DNA of 64,000 nucleotides from Panaeolus papilionaceus. Its lineage: Eukaryota; Basidiomycota; Agaricomycetes; Agaricales. The stretch spans positions 1,364,001-1,428,000 of the forward strand of contig JADNRZ010000009.1 in NCBI GenBank assembly GCA_015501605.1, given 5' to 3'. Shown one piece after another: positions 1 through 11,547 of the stretch (positions are counted from its first letter, which is position 1; the number at the start of each line of letters is the position of its first letter). Position numbers and translations under genes: made by a program. The notes below the pieces were generated by a model that was given only the letters and a program-made list of their open reading frames with translations, was not told the origin of the DNA and ran no database searches.

Positions 1-727
1 CAGCGAAGCAGTTGTATATGGGTTCTGTATCACCGTGGTTCTTTACTCATTACGGACCTGATACCTTCAACAAGAACGTAAGTTATAGTTTATTTTGGCT
101 TTTCAATCTCTCTAATTATCTTTCTAGTTCGTCTACCTCTCCGATCAACACCTCTATTCCAAACGCTGGGAATCCATCATCGATGCTCGTGATAACTTTG
201 ACATTATTCAAGTCCTCAGCTGGAACGACTACGGCGAGTCTCACTACATCGGCCCCATCAAAGGCGATCAGCCCAAGAGTCAGGCATGGACCGACGGAAT
301 GGACCACACTGGCTGGCTCGAGCTCACAGGCTACTACGCCGCCGCATTCAAGACAGGTCAATTCCCAACTGTCGACAAGGACAAACTCTTTATGTGGTCC
401 CGCCCTCACCCCGCCAAGGCATCTGCCCCCGACCCCGTTCCTCAACCCACCAACTACGAGTTGTTTGAGGACACTGTTTGGGCCGTTGTAATGGCCACCG
501 CCCCTTCCACCGTCAACCTCGCTACTTCGGCCACCAACACCAAGTCTTTTGAGGTGCCCGCTGGTGTTTCCAAACTTGCCATGCCGATCTCTGCTGGTGG
601 AATTATGAAGGGCAATATTGTGCGTGATGGCAAGGTTGTTTTGGAGCTTAACCCTACGCAGTTCCAATTCCAGGGAAGCCCGAAAACTTACAACTACAAT
701 GCCTTTGTAGCCCATGCTTCGGCTTAG
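1..727 (+). CDS. Glycoside hydrolase family 71 (alpha-1,3-glucanase), 3' part
   Basis: This is the C-terminal part of a GH71 alpha-1,3-glucanase (mutanase), an enzyme that hydrolyses alpha-1,3-glucan of fungal cell walls. The 5' end lies outside the window. One intron (78-127, GTAAGT...CTAG) joins the two visible exons into one frame. The motifs SVSPWFFTHY, SWNDYGESHYIGP and MDHTGWLELTGYYAAAF match the GH71 catalytic region, including the conserved WNDYGES stretch, and LFMWSRPHPA is also typical. The last ~100 residues form the small beta-rich C-terminal part of the family. The stop is TAG at 725-727. The gene converges on VMA6. The family is usually secreted, but the signal peptide, if any, is not in view. 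Confidence 0.9.
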
Positions 728-1080
728 ATAGTCGTTGAGTTTGGGTAGTGCTTGTTGTAATGTTAGAGGTTGGCTTTTTCGTTCTGAAGCTTGAATCAGG
801 CTTTTATTGTACTTGAATCCTACAACACTGTCTTCCTTCCATTCTGGTGACGTTGTTTAATTTATATTATACCACTGCTATATCTACTCGATCATGTATC
901 GTTAGTATAAAACCCATAGAAAATGTATCATTTAGGATCTTCCGATTGTTCTCAGTGGGGAATTGTAAGGTGCATTAGGTAAATTTGTTCAATTAAAAAA
1001 GTATGAATGAAAAGGAGAAAGTCCAGACTACAATGGATAACAGGATACCTATCGCATACAACCTACGCAACTGCAACACC
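728..1080. other. 3' intergenic between convergent genes
   Basis: This 353 bp AT-rich spacer lies between the stop of the GH71 gene and the stop of VMA6. It probably carries both 3' UTRs and polyadenylation regions. I see no coding signal. Confidence 0.6.
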
Positions 1081-2429
1081 TCAGAAGATGGGTATATAAT
1101 CCTGTATCCTATCCTTCGCATCCTGCGCAATACACTCCGCAATCCACGTCAAATTCCTAATCTCCTGTTCCTTCAACTTGATATAACTATAAAACACACC
1201 AAACTGGAACTGCTGCATGAAGCTCTGCTTGTTCAGCTGCACCTCCTTCCTAAAGAACCGATCCTCAAGGTGCGATGCGGCAGCGAGATCATCGTCAATG
1301 CCGGCGCCCCCATGAGAACCGTGGTCGGCGAAGAACGAGCGGTACTCTGAGATATTCTCGCAGGCCTGGCGGACGTGGTCCATGTCCTCTGCTCTAGCGA
1401 GCATGTTGTTGCCCTCGGGGAAGAGACGACCGATGGATGGGAAGAGCTTCGCGCGGGCTTCCTTGGACAGCTCGGTGTTGAACGAGTTGATGGTGATGTT
1501 GACAGTGCGGCGGTCGGCCTCGAATTCGAGGATGGAGTGCATCACGGATGCGGTGGGCTCGCCGAGGGTGGTGCTGAAGGCATAAAAGTCCTCGAGGTAG
1601 GCTTTGTACACTGTGTTGCGGATGATTTCGATGTTGAGGTCGTCGAGGTCGTTGGCGGAGAGACAGCCGCGGAAGTAAGGGGCTAGGATGGGGTTGGTAG
1701 GTTAGTATTGGGTGATAGTGGGATTGAACTGAAGGGTGTTATGTACCGAGGGGAGTTTCAACGAGCACGCTTTGGTAGAGTTCTTCGACGTTCGTTGCGA
1801 CGCATAGAGCGGGCATGGTGTCGAAGATACCCAGGGGGTGGCATCGATCGAGAAGCTCGTGCGTATCCCGTCCATGTAGCGTACCAGTGATGAGCAACAC
1901 GATGTTGTCAATCATGTACGCATACCTGTAGACCACCAGATCAAACGAGGACAATTAGTTAGCACACCCATTCCACTCGTGCAGCGAATTCAACGACGAA
2001 CGTGATGTATTCCAAGAACTTGGCCAGAGGCTCTACGGCATTGCTCCGCAGGTAATTGAACTGATCAACCAGGACCTGTGTCGCCTTGTCCGAGATGGTC
2101 GACGTTGAGATGGGGAGTGGTTCATTGGCCAAGAAGTTACCATAATCGGTCGCAGAGAGCTGAGTCCTAAAGTCTACACATTGAAGTATCGATTTAGTTT
2201 CCTTTCACTCTGGTGGTAGATGACCCAATGGCACAATAACACACCCTCTAGTGTCTCGCACTGCGCGAGATTGGAATATTGATTTTGGGTGAGGATACCC
2301 GACCTGAATCCTCTCGCGATGCCCTCTAAGAAGCCGTTGTCAACCTATTATAAGACCCCTGCATGTTAACTGGAGGTATTGTGAGCAACAAGGGTTGTAA
2401 ATGCGTACATTGAATAAAAGAGCCTCCAT
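1081..2429 (-). CDS. VMA6: V-type H+-ATPase V0 subunit d
   Basis: This gene encodes subunit d of the vacuolar proton pump, the non-membrane V0 subunit that couples the central rotor stalk to the c-ring. It has several short introns. Exon 1 is tiny (MEALLFN). The next exons carry [18 protein letters not shown] and the [18 protein letters not shown] / [12 protein letters not shown] block, and the last long exon ends [19 protein letters not shown]...DYIPIF, all characteristic of the family. Splicing between VETPL and APYFRG restores the conserved [10 protein letters not shown]. The ATG at 2427-2429 was chosen because it gives the usual MEALLFN start. The length (about 350 residues) is normal. 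It is divergent from the MFS gene, with 849 bp between starts. Confidence 0.94.
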
Positions 2430-3278
2430 AAGGTGAACGTCGATGAGCAGCTATCGCTTGACGTCGCGCAGCGCATTAGCCAATTACAGGTTGGGATGTT
2501 GTTTCCCACGATTATCCGCACTTGCTGACCTCGGTAGTACTTGTCCTTCGTCTACTCCTACGACAAGCTTGAACCTGGTCCTTGAAAATTCAAATTTTTT
2601 CTTCTAAGTGTCCAAAGGAAACTCTGATTTCTGGATTTTTTCCATTGTTTTTGGATTATATATACACTTTGACTGTTCAAAGAACCTACTGCGTCTTGAT
2701 TCTCCTACTTAAAACCCCATCTCGGGATGCATCTCTAGTGTCCGCAAACCGGCTTTCTTTTGAGACCGTCGGTTTTCTCTTTATGGAGCCTCTCTTCGCC
2801 ACATCAACGCCGTTATCTAGTGCAAAGTGCCTTGCAGTACCTCTATAGCCGTCAATGCCAGACAAAGTGCTTCCGGCAAGGACTAAAAATAGGCGACGAC
2901 TCGGCGTCTTTGCTTGTCTTCTCCATTTCTAGTAATTCACAATATTGGGCTAAAGCGCACTAAAAAGTCTATCCTGTCTGGCAACCTTCCGCTATCTGCG
3001 CCTCGGGCCATCTTACTGTCTCTTGCTCTATTTACGCTACAATTCTGATGAGGTCGTGAATTCACTTGTGGCTGATTGTCGGAGGGCGGTCACAACCCTT
3101 GCGTGTCGATGACATGCATCACGCAATCTGGGTCAACTTTTGCGTTAGTGATGGAGCCCTGCAAGCTCAGGCTTATTTTGTCCCGCTTATCCCTCAGACG
3201 GTCTTATAATGGCTGACGACACTTTGCCTGGCTTCCCATCTGTGGTTCATTCCCTCCTTCCCCAGCTTTTTCTGAGCC
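2430..3278. promoter_or_regulatory. Divergent intergenic, VMA6 / MFS transporter
   Basis: This 849 bp stretch between two divergent start codons must hold both 5' regulatory regions. It contains open frames up to about 90 codons with no recognisable protein or splice structure. A CT-rich segment just before the MFS start (about 3235-3275) resembles fungal core promoters. No specific operator could be named. Confidence 0.4.
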
Positions 3279-5683
3279 ATGTCATCCAAAACAGCATCGG
3301 AGAAGGAATCGATTACCTCTGAGGAGGACTTCAACACAGCAGAAGACAAGCAGCTTCTTCGCAAGATTGATCTTCGGTACGCAGCTGATTCTTTTTGGCG
3401 CTCATGAATTTGAAGTTGCTGATGAAAGTTATGCCGATGTTTTTGTTTTACTCGTTTCAGGTTGATACCTATTTTGACATTACTGTATCTCCTCAGTTTT
3501 CTGGATAGGTTCGTCCTTGTATCGTGGTATCCGCTGGCAGGGGTTGAGGTCTTGTGCTTTTTTTAACCAGGACAAATATCGGCAATGCAAAGTGAGCTAT
3601 ATGATTAACACGACGATATTGTCAGAGCTAGTATATTGACTCCAATCCTGGTTAGGATCGTCGGTCTGACCACTGTAAGTCCATCTTGTCGGGCGTTTGA
3701 GCGTCTCACTAATGTCCGAACTGCCTCTAGGATTTGAACGTTTCCCCACCCGAGTACAACACCGCATTGGCCCTTTACTTTGTGGCCTATGTCACTTTTG
3801 AAGTGCCTGCAAATGTACGTCCTTTCTCGTTCTCTCGAGCCTTCCTTTTGTCCTGACTATTCATTAGATCATGTAACGCCCATCCTTTCCTCACAAATCA
3901 ACACAGGGGCTCATGTAATTTATCCTATAGCCTGAAACGCTTTGATCCTCAGATCTGGCTTCCTACACTAACTCTGTTTTGGGGTATCGTCAGTATATGC
4001 CAGGGGCTTGTTACCAACAAAGCAGGTCTCTTCGGAATCCGGTTCTGTGAGTATGATCACACCTAAATGCTAGTTGTTATCTGACCAGTCCATTAGTGTT
4101 GGGAGTCGCAGAAGCTGGTCTGTTTCCAGGTGTCATCTACGTGTTCTCAGTTTACTATCGCCGACATGAAAGAAGTTGGAGAGTAGCGATCTTTTTCGGA
4201 GGTGCGGCCCTAGCAGGAGCCTTTGGAGGTGCGACTTTTGGCCCAGATTCGAGCATGCCATTCTCACTTTTGCATCCAGGAATTCTTGCGTACGCAATCG
4301 GAAAAATGCATGGAATCGGAGGAAGAACAGGATGGGAATGGTACGTGTTTTCAACGCTGTTATTTGCTGTACGACACCAAGCGTCCCCATCTAGGATTTT
4401 TATTCTCGAGGGTATCTTGACTGTGGTCATCGCCTTGCTGGCCTACTTCGTAGTCCCGACCTGGTCACACAAAGCCAATTTCGTAAGGCTTCTCTTCTCC
4501 CGCCCGCCTTGCTGTGATTCTGACGAGTGTGTGCATCAATTCTTAGCTCACCCCATCAGAAAAAGAACGCCTGTTCAAGCGCTTGAACGCCGACTCCGAT
4601 GCGGCCCTCATCGAGAAATTCGAATGGATCTACGTACGACAAGCCTTGACCGATCACCTGGTCTGGGGATACGCATTCCTATTTCACGGTTTTGCATTCG
4701 TGCTCTACTCTCTCAGTTTGTTCCTCGTACGTAATAGCTTACGGCCTTGATTGGCTAATACTTCACCCTCCCTTGACTTATGCCGTGATTTGATCAGCCC
4801 ACTATTATCGCTGACCTCGGGTTCAAGAGTTGGCAGGCTCAGCTGTGGGACCTTAAGGCCTATTTCGTTTCTTTATACACTGACGTGTTCTCCTCTTCTC
4901 AGGTTAACAATTCCTCCCAATAGCTTGGCAGCTATCTCAATCTGGAGCACCGTTTGGTTGTCCGCAAAATACGACAGGCGCGCCCCTTTTATTTTAGGAG
5001 CTGCAGCGGTTGCTATTATTGGTGCGTTTGAAATATAGCGGCGAGTATATGGCGAGTATTTAGCGCATAGTTACATTTTCACAGGTTACATCGTCCTACT
5101 AACTACACGAACAGGTATGCATAATCCTCTGCTCAAATCATATTTTTTAAGTCCTAACCTCTCACAGCTGGTGCTCAATACGTGGGTGTCCATCTAGCTG
5201 CTGCTGGTGTTTACACGGGGAATGCCCTCCTTCTCAGGTAAAATTTTAGGAATATCATCATTCAAGAAGCTTGCTCACACAATCTTCATAATAGTTGGCC
5301 GGGCGAGAACGTCTCAGCACAGACCAAGCGTGCTGTGGCAGTCGCGATGCAGATCACCATCGGCGATATTGGTGCAATTGCAGGGTGAGCTTTGTCCACT
5401 TCTCTAGACTGATATGTGCATGGTTTCTCATGATACTGGTTTCAGAGTCTTAATCTACCGACCAAACCTGTCAGCCCACCATTTTAGAGTGCCGCATATA
5501 ATTGCTATCGGATATTTGCTCTTTTCGGTCTTAGTAACAATCTACCTATGGAACTGGATGGGCAAAGAAAACGCTGCGCGTGACCTTGTTGCACATGAGA
5601 GCAAGGACCATGGAATGCTATCTACTCCGGAAGAACGACAGAGACTAGGCGACAGGAACCCTAATTACCGATATGTTATCTAG
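3279..5683 (+). CDS. MFS transporter, allantoate permease-like (ACS family)
   Basis: This is a major facilitator of the anion:cation symporter family (Dal5/Tna1/Seo1-like) with 12 expected membrane helices. The substrate cannot be told; relatives carry allantoate, nicotinate, pantothenate, biotin or other organic anions. The cytosolic N-terminus (MSSKTASEKES...) is followed by LIPILTLLYLLSFLDRTNIGNAK, the family signature in helix 1. Later exons give LGVAEAGLFPGVIYVFSVYYRR, GKMHGIGGRTGWEWIFILEG, and the usual tail GDRNPNYRYVI. More than ten introns are needed. Between the exon ending EVPAN and the exon starting LKRFDPQIW the frame is kept only by a 5-nt microexon (3868-3872). The start ATG at 3279 fits the family's charged N-terminus. 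It converges on the F-box-like gene downstream. Confidence 0.9.
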
Positions 5684-5908
5684 AACTTGGAAGGACGCAG
5701 TACATAGCTAAATGTAAACCTCACAGGCTAACGGACAATGCAAATGCTAGACAGTGTGGCGTGGAAATGCAGCGCAGGTAATTAAAAGTGGGTATGGCTT
5801 ATGATACAGATAATGGGGAGTTGATGTGATGTGAAAAGGGTGTCAGAAAAAGACTTGATGTAAAGAAGAGAAGTGCGAGAATATCGGCAGTAATAAGAAA
5901 CCAATGCT

Positions 5909-8900
5909 TTAGGCATGATGGTTTCGGCGTCTCTTGAATTGGCGGGAGATGTATTCATCGTCATCGTCATCATCAGAATATTCGACTGCTGCAGGTTCAA
6001 ACGCATGGTACTTGTTTCGGTGGTCTTCTTCTAGCTTGCGCAATGAGCGGAGGTTTGTAGTGAGGGATTTTACGAAATCATTCTTCGGAGTTTCGCGATT
6101 CAGTGATTTATCGTGGATCTGAATAATAAGGACTGTAGTCATACCTTCGGCACACGCGCTCTCGACTCCGCATCATGGGACCTCTGCTTCTCCAAGCTTT
6201 TCTTGTGTTCAGTGTACTGCGGGTAATTCAAAAATCAAGAAAAGCATCAACATGATTTCTGCTAAGTCTTACCTTGCGCGTTTCGACTTTAAGCAGTTGA
6301 CTAAGGTGTTTAATCCAAAGCTGCAAGCTAGTCTCAGACCTTGCTTTGCTTTCCTGGTCATCCCCTTTAGCAAGGAGTTCATCAGTTGCGATTGCTTCAT
6401 CATCGGAATCTGGCACCGCGTAAGACTGGACAGTGTCGGCAGCCGATCGACGAGGCCGTTTCCGTCCAACAGTGGAATTAGATGGTGTTGGTGTTCGCAG
6501 ATTCATGTTGGTTTCTGTCTCGACTTTGACAGCTTTGTCGGCCAAGAGTGTATGGGCAGGGTCTTGCTTGTCAATGTAATCATTCTCATCCATGTAGAAT
6601 TCCGCTCCCATTTCGATGTCATGCCAAAGGTAAAAATTCTAATCAAACAATGATTGTTAGATGTTGGCATTAGTGATGAGTTTCTCGGGGTCAACGCACA
6701 GGGGTATGCCCGAGTCGGGCTAGGATCTGGAAATGCTTTAATGTTACTGGGACACGATTCATGCGAGGATTGCTGCTGGTGCCTTCTGTGTTTACCAAAT
6801 AATGATGTAAAATCTTTGGGATTTTGCGAATTTCATAAGGTTTCATATCTGCTAAGTGATAAAAACTCACATTTGAATTGTTATTCACAATTGCATGCGT
6901 CATGAAAACAGCAGTTATACTGCTTCTGGCGCCATATTGACTTTTGATCCATCTTCCGACTGGCAGGGTTTCTGACGCGGAGTTAGAAAAAGGGCTCGTC
7001 ATCCATAATGAGAACGGTATCAGTACCATGAGGGAAGCGTTGTCTACTCGAAGAATCGAAAGGTCGATCCAGATACATCATACGGCGGCGCGATCGAACA
7101 GGTGTCGTCTCGTCGTGACGAATCATGGCTGTTAGAGATTCTTGGGAAATCGGACCCTGAATTGTCAGATGAGTACAGACTAGCTCCGGAGAATTAGTAA
7201 GTCATGGGCACGAACCAGATCTAAATTCTTATTGCCCTGTGAAGCGCCACTTCCAAGACTTTGCAGATCGTCGCTTGTCGAAACGGATGCCTTGGAATCA
7301 CCACTGTCAAAGCTGTCGCGCTCCTGGGTGTTACCTGGCTCCGGCATGAGGCTCTCCGTTGTGTGTACAGCACCTAAACCAACTCTTGCAAAATCTCGAG
7401 ATAACTTGCTACCAAAAAATTCGAAGTGCACATGGTTGTGGTCGCCCCAAGAGGGAACATCATCTGGATGGAGTTGGTGCATTTCTAGAACATATTCCCC
7501 GATTACACTTTTCAGAGCAGGGAAGTCATCGACGATCCTCTTCAGAAGCTTTCCCTACGGAAGTATGTGAGGAACCTTATCGCGTTCGTCGAAACAATAA
7601 CAGACCTTGCATGCAATCTCAAGACATTTGGTCGCAACATCTGTCAACAGGTGTGTAATTTCTTCCTCATTCATTCCTCCAGAACCTTCGCTCTTTGTTC
7701 CAGCCTCCTCCCGCATGTATCGCAGGAGCGAACCATATCGTTCGACAAAGGGATTGATCAGAATGTTATATGCGTCTCGTCTTGTCAGTGGAGCAAGCCC
7801 GAGTGTTTCTAACTTTGTACGAATAGTTGGAATCGGCGTTGATAGGTTGTCTGCAGCTAGGAAGATGACAATGAGCATGACGAGGCGAACAGTAACATCT
7901 GTCGTCGGGAAGTCCGATAAAAGATGAACAAGTATGTCGCCTGTGGGTATGCTACATATAGACCGTGTTGCGAGGAATGTCTACCAACAGTGCATTTAGT
8001 GCCATGATTTGGAGTTAACAGTCTCCGGCAAACCTTTAACAAATCCTCAACCAGAGTGCTACGGGGTGGATATAATGTTAGGACAAAAACGCGTTCAAGG
8101 TGCATATAACTCACCCTAACTCGAAATGCAGGTGCCCAGACTTGTCCAGTTTTTTTAAAGCAGCATATCCAATATCGTTAAACTTGGCTTCCATACATAC
8201 TTCGGCGGCGACTGTACGGCTCACAAACATACTATTTTTTCGTGAGTATACTAGAAACCCCGTAATACAGATATTGTTATACTTACGCAGGATCAAGCTT
8301 ACATAGCTCTTTTACATTGTCTACAATGTCGTCCGCAGTCATGTCAACAGAATTTGAAGGTCGCTCGAACATCTTGCGAAAAATGAAATCGCGATACTAG
8401 GAACAGAGGGTTCATTTTAGGAACTCTGGCGAGCGAGCGTCAGATACAATACCTTGTAGTCCATCAAAAAGCCATTTGCAACCGCATAAGGTAATAATCT
8501 GGGTTCGACAGCCAAAGCTAATGGAAATTGGGCCATGATAGGGTCCTGAAAGTCATTTAACATTAAACCACGAGTTGATTGCTGTATAAAGATAAATTGA
8601 GTGTGGAGTATGTACCTTGCTGCTAAACGGAATGAACTAAATGAAATGAAGTCAGTGTTTCAATACAGCACTGTGAAGAGAGAAAAGAGTTTAGCACACA
8701 TGGTATTGCTCCATTAAATCCTTGATTTCCTCCCAAGTGATTGTCTTCATCTGGGGAGGTATTCGATTTTCTTTGAGGAAAGTTACAAAAAGGGAACCAT
8801 CATCCTCTCCCTGTTGAGAAAACACGGGCAATGAGCTCTGACCTAAAAGTCATCAGGGTAGTAGATGCTCGCCTTTCCCCTCGGAATATTACCATAACGC

Positions 8901-9384
8901 TGCTCTGCTAGTGACATGAAATATATGAAAACCTTGAAAGGCACATCTCGGACCCAACGGCTCTTTATGAAGTGCGTTTGTGCATGAAAGTAGTGATGGA
9001 CAGCAACTTGGACAAGGTAACGTGATACGTGAGCGCCGCTCGACAATAGAATCTAAGAGTGCAACTCGGTGAGAAAAGCAAAGGGGGTGTGGGCTAGCCA
9101 TGAGACGGGAATAGCATACATCGAGCACACGCTCCGTAAGAACCTTCCCTCGACCAAGAGCATAGAATAAGGCCTCAGCTGAGCCATAGTGCATTAGAAA
9201 GTAGCTTGCTCTAACATATGGATCTTGAGAGAAGTTGTAAAATCGTCGAGAAACAAGAGTAAAGGGGCTAGGATCTGCAAGCTCATAGAAAATTAATTGT
9301 AAAATCTCATCTAAAAAATAGGTGAGAAATGGCGGGGAAAATGAAGATGAAAGCGCATATATACTAACCACACAAGCGGTCCAT
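5909..9384 (-). CDS. Large F-box-like protein with acidic/basic nuclear-type tail
   Basis: This is a multi-exon gene of roughly 850-900 codons. Exon 1 is very short: ATGGACCGCTTGTGTG at 9384 splices to give MDRLCDEILQLIFYEL, an F-box-like start, followed by DPSPFTLVSRRFYNFSQD. The middle holds helical blocks (YFLMHYGSAEALFYALGRG, SRTVAAEVCMEAKFND, TRRDAYNILINPFVERYG) like those of a protein conserved across Agaricomycetes. The C-terminal third has GRKRPRRSAAD, an acidic run SDDDDDDEY and ends in a lysine/arginine cluster, suggesting nuclear location. If the F-box is real, the protein would be an SCF ubiquitin-ligase adaptor; the substrate is unknown. I recognise the family but know of no experimental role. 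The reading frame is consistent throughout when short introns are removed. Confidence 0.8.
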
Positions 9385-9692
9385 TATGGATGAAATGACA
9401 CCTCACGACAGCAATGCGGCGTCAGGGGGGTGCGGAGATTAGAGCGAGCGGAAGAAATCGGACGACGAAGAGAGAGGAAAGGTGGTCGTTGATGATGATG
9501 GTGAAGAGGATAGACTATTGTCGGGAAAGCGTATTGACTTTGGAATGGTGGCAGAAGTCAAGAAGGGACCAAGTCTGTAAACATCCCAGATTCGGACGGA
9601 GTCGAATTGTTTTAGTTAGTTTACTACTATATTTAGTAATACCTCTAAATTGTTACAAAAGACATTCAAAGGAAAACAAAATATTTCTCCTT
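9385..9692. other. Intergenic, same-strand spacer
   Basis: This 308 bp lies between the start of the F-box-like gene and the stop of the NDUFAF6-like gene, both on the minus strand. It would hold the promoter of the former and the 3' UTR of the latter. The part from about 9600 is strongly AT-rich. No other gene is visible. Confidence 0.5.
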
Positions 9693-10907
9693 TTAAAATT
9701 CTTTTTTGTAATAACTTTTCCAAATATACCATGGTAGCCAACCATCCCGTACCTGTAATTTAGGTTCAAAGGCGTTGAACTCTGATTCTTCTAGTCTTTT
9801 GAGGTAGTTTGACACAGGCACCTGTAAATAAATTTCGAAAATCCCGAGTATTTAGCGGTCAATTGGTCCGTCATAACTACGCGTTTCGACACGTACCGCA
9901 GACACAAGGACAGGCATAGACTCCTTAAGTACTCTTCCATTCGTATCATGCATTTTAGAGATCATGTCTCGAGCGGTGAGTAGATGATCATGTGCAATGG
10001 TGGCAAAGTCAAAAACAGCACTTTCTAGGCCAGGTGCTTCAGGTCCATATCGAAATACCTCTTCCTGGTTAACACCGTGCTTTGCTGTCAATTCAGCAGG
10101 TATGATCATTTGTCCCTTTTTCGCATGATACGGCAAAGCTCGAAGAAGTGTGCTGAACGTTTGTGCTGTACCAAGATGAGATGCCGCATGTGAGACGTCT
10201 GAAGAAGGCACAGAAAGGAGTTGGAGTAAAAGATAGAGCACAGTGCTCGATGTGGCTTCTGCGTGCGACGTCAACGAATCCACTGTCAAGTACGACGGAG
10301 ACTGCAGTTCAGCATCCTATTCGGTTCAGATAACGCGTCAGTTTCATCCAAATTAGAGCCGTTCAAAAATATATGTACCCGGGCGTCCACCATTCGCTTC
10401 AGATGATATGAGGACAATTTTGCTTTTTTCGAGGCTTCATACAACGCCAACGCAATAGGATGTTTTGTGGGTCTGCCCTAGTTCGTCAAACATGAACATA
10501 AACAAGGTAGGCAGAAGCTGCAAAGTCCACGCACATCATTGATACTCTTGACAGCATCTCTCCAAAATTGCATGCGCATTTGGCCAATCACTGTGTTCGA
10601 CACTGTATCGGCAATGCTGGCCAACTCCACCTGTGTGCTGTCAGAAAAACTCTAATGACTCAGACATGAGGTTTACCGAGAAGGCTTTGATTGCAAAGTA
10701 GCCAGGTTGCGCGTGTTTGGGGTAGAAATGCGAGATGAGGTACGAATCGTAGTCATGCTTCCTAACATAGTCCCTGCAATACGCGTCGGGGTGACTTGGA
10801 GCTACAGCTGCTTCTGTGGTGACATGGCGGAGGCTATGATGCGAGACACGCTGGAGCAGACGAGATTTGAGACTCTGCAATGAGGTGCTACTGAGCCCGG
10901 CTCTCAT
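9693..10907 (-). CDS. NDUFAF6: Complex I assembly factor NDUFAF6-like (squalene/phytoene synthase fold)
   Basis: This gene encodes a mitochondrial protein of the squalene/phytoene synthase superfamily that helps assemble the ND1 module of respiratory complex I. The N-terminus (MRAGLSSTSLQSLKSRLLQR...) is basic and serine-rich, as expected for a matrix presequence. DAYCRDYVRKHDYDSYLISHFYP is followed, after splicing at AFS|VELA, by QMRMQFWRDAVKSI, which corresponds to the family's first helix motif. Later come HPIALALYEASKKAKLS, HLGTAQTFSTLLRALPYHA and VFDFATIAHDHLLTARD. The last exons give VPVSNYLKRLEESEFNAFE and end PWYIWKSYYKKEF, stop TAA at 9693-9695. An in-frame ATG 20 codons upstream (10967) is possible but the residues from 10907 look more like a presequence. 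Confidence 0.87.
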
Positions 10908-11547
10908 AATTAGCGGTCGAAGTGTAAAGAATAGTTCAAAGAATGGTTCAACATCTCGGGGAAACACATCGGTGAACTGTCAGGGTCCCCTTGTATTACA
11001 TAAGGCACTCCAACGTAAATGCGAGCTTGATGAGAGCAGCTAGACTAGCTTGACTGTTGACAGAGCAGTCTTAAATATAATTTGCTATTACTGGGGATTT
11101 GAAGCGGGGAAGTATAATAATAATTACCATTGAATACGATGATACTTTAATCCACGGTGAGCTAATGAGGATCAATATCTGAGGGGGAGAATGGTGTCTC
11201 TGAAGCATTGCAACACTGAAAGGCACGTAACCATTGGTCAAACATTACAACTCGGGTAAATACAGATATTAATGATAAAATACAAAGCATGTGCAATAAA
11301 CTACTTGTCAGCTTCGGGTTGACAAACGGAGTATACACATGTACAAGGTACAGTGGCCGGCCACGCATGAAAATCTGCAGAGTAAGCGACAAATTTTAAG
11401 AGGCTGCAAAAACGTGCTCCATCATCTTCCTAGAAGATGGTGTTACTTTTTGGAACATGATTCGAACGAAGATCGCGACCCAAATGTAACTAAGTTAGAT
11501 GGTAGATGGTAGATGGTTAGAATGGAATTCAACCTAAGGAATCAAAA
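10908..11547. other. Intergenic with short tandem repeat
   Basis: This 640 bp stretch between two minus-strand genes holds the promoter of the NDUFAF6-like gene and the 3' UTR of the membrane protein gene. A short tandem repeat (TAGATGG, three copies) lies at 11496-11517. I see no gene. Confidence 0.5.
11496..11517. repeat. Microsatellite (TAGATGG)x3
   Basis: Three perfect direct copies of a 7-bp unit, just downstream of the stop codon of the membrane protein gene. It is probably a neutral simple repeat in the 3' UTR. Confidence 0.7.

Noticed and set aside
116..715. 199-codon minus-strand open frame opposite the GH71 gene
   Set aside because: It is the mirror of a GC-skewed coding exon; the plus strand has clear GH71 motifs and the intron fits only that strand.
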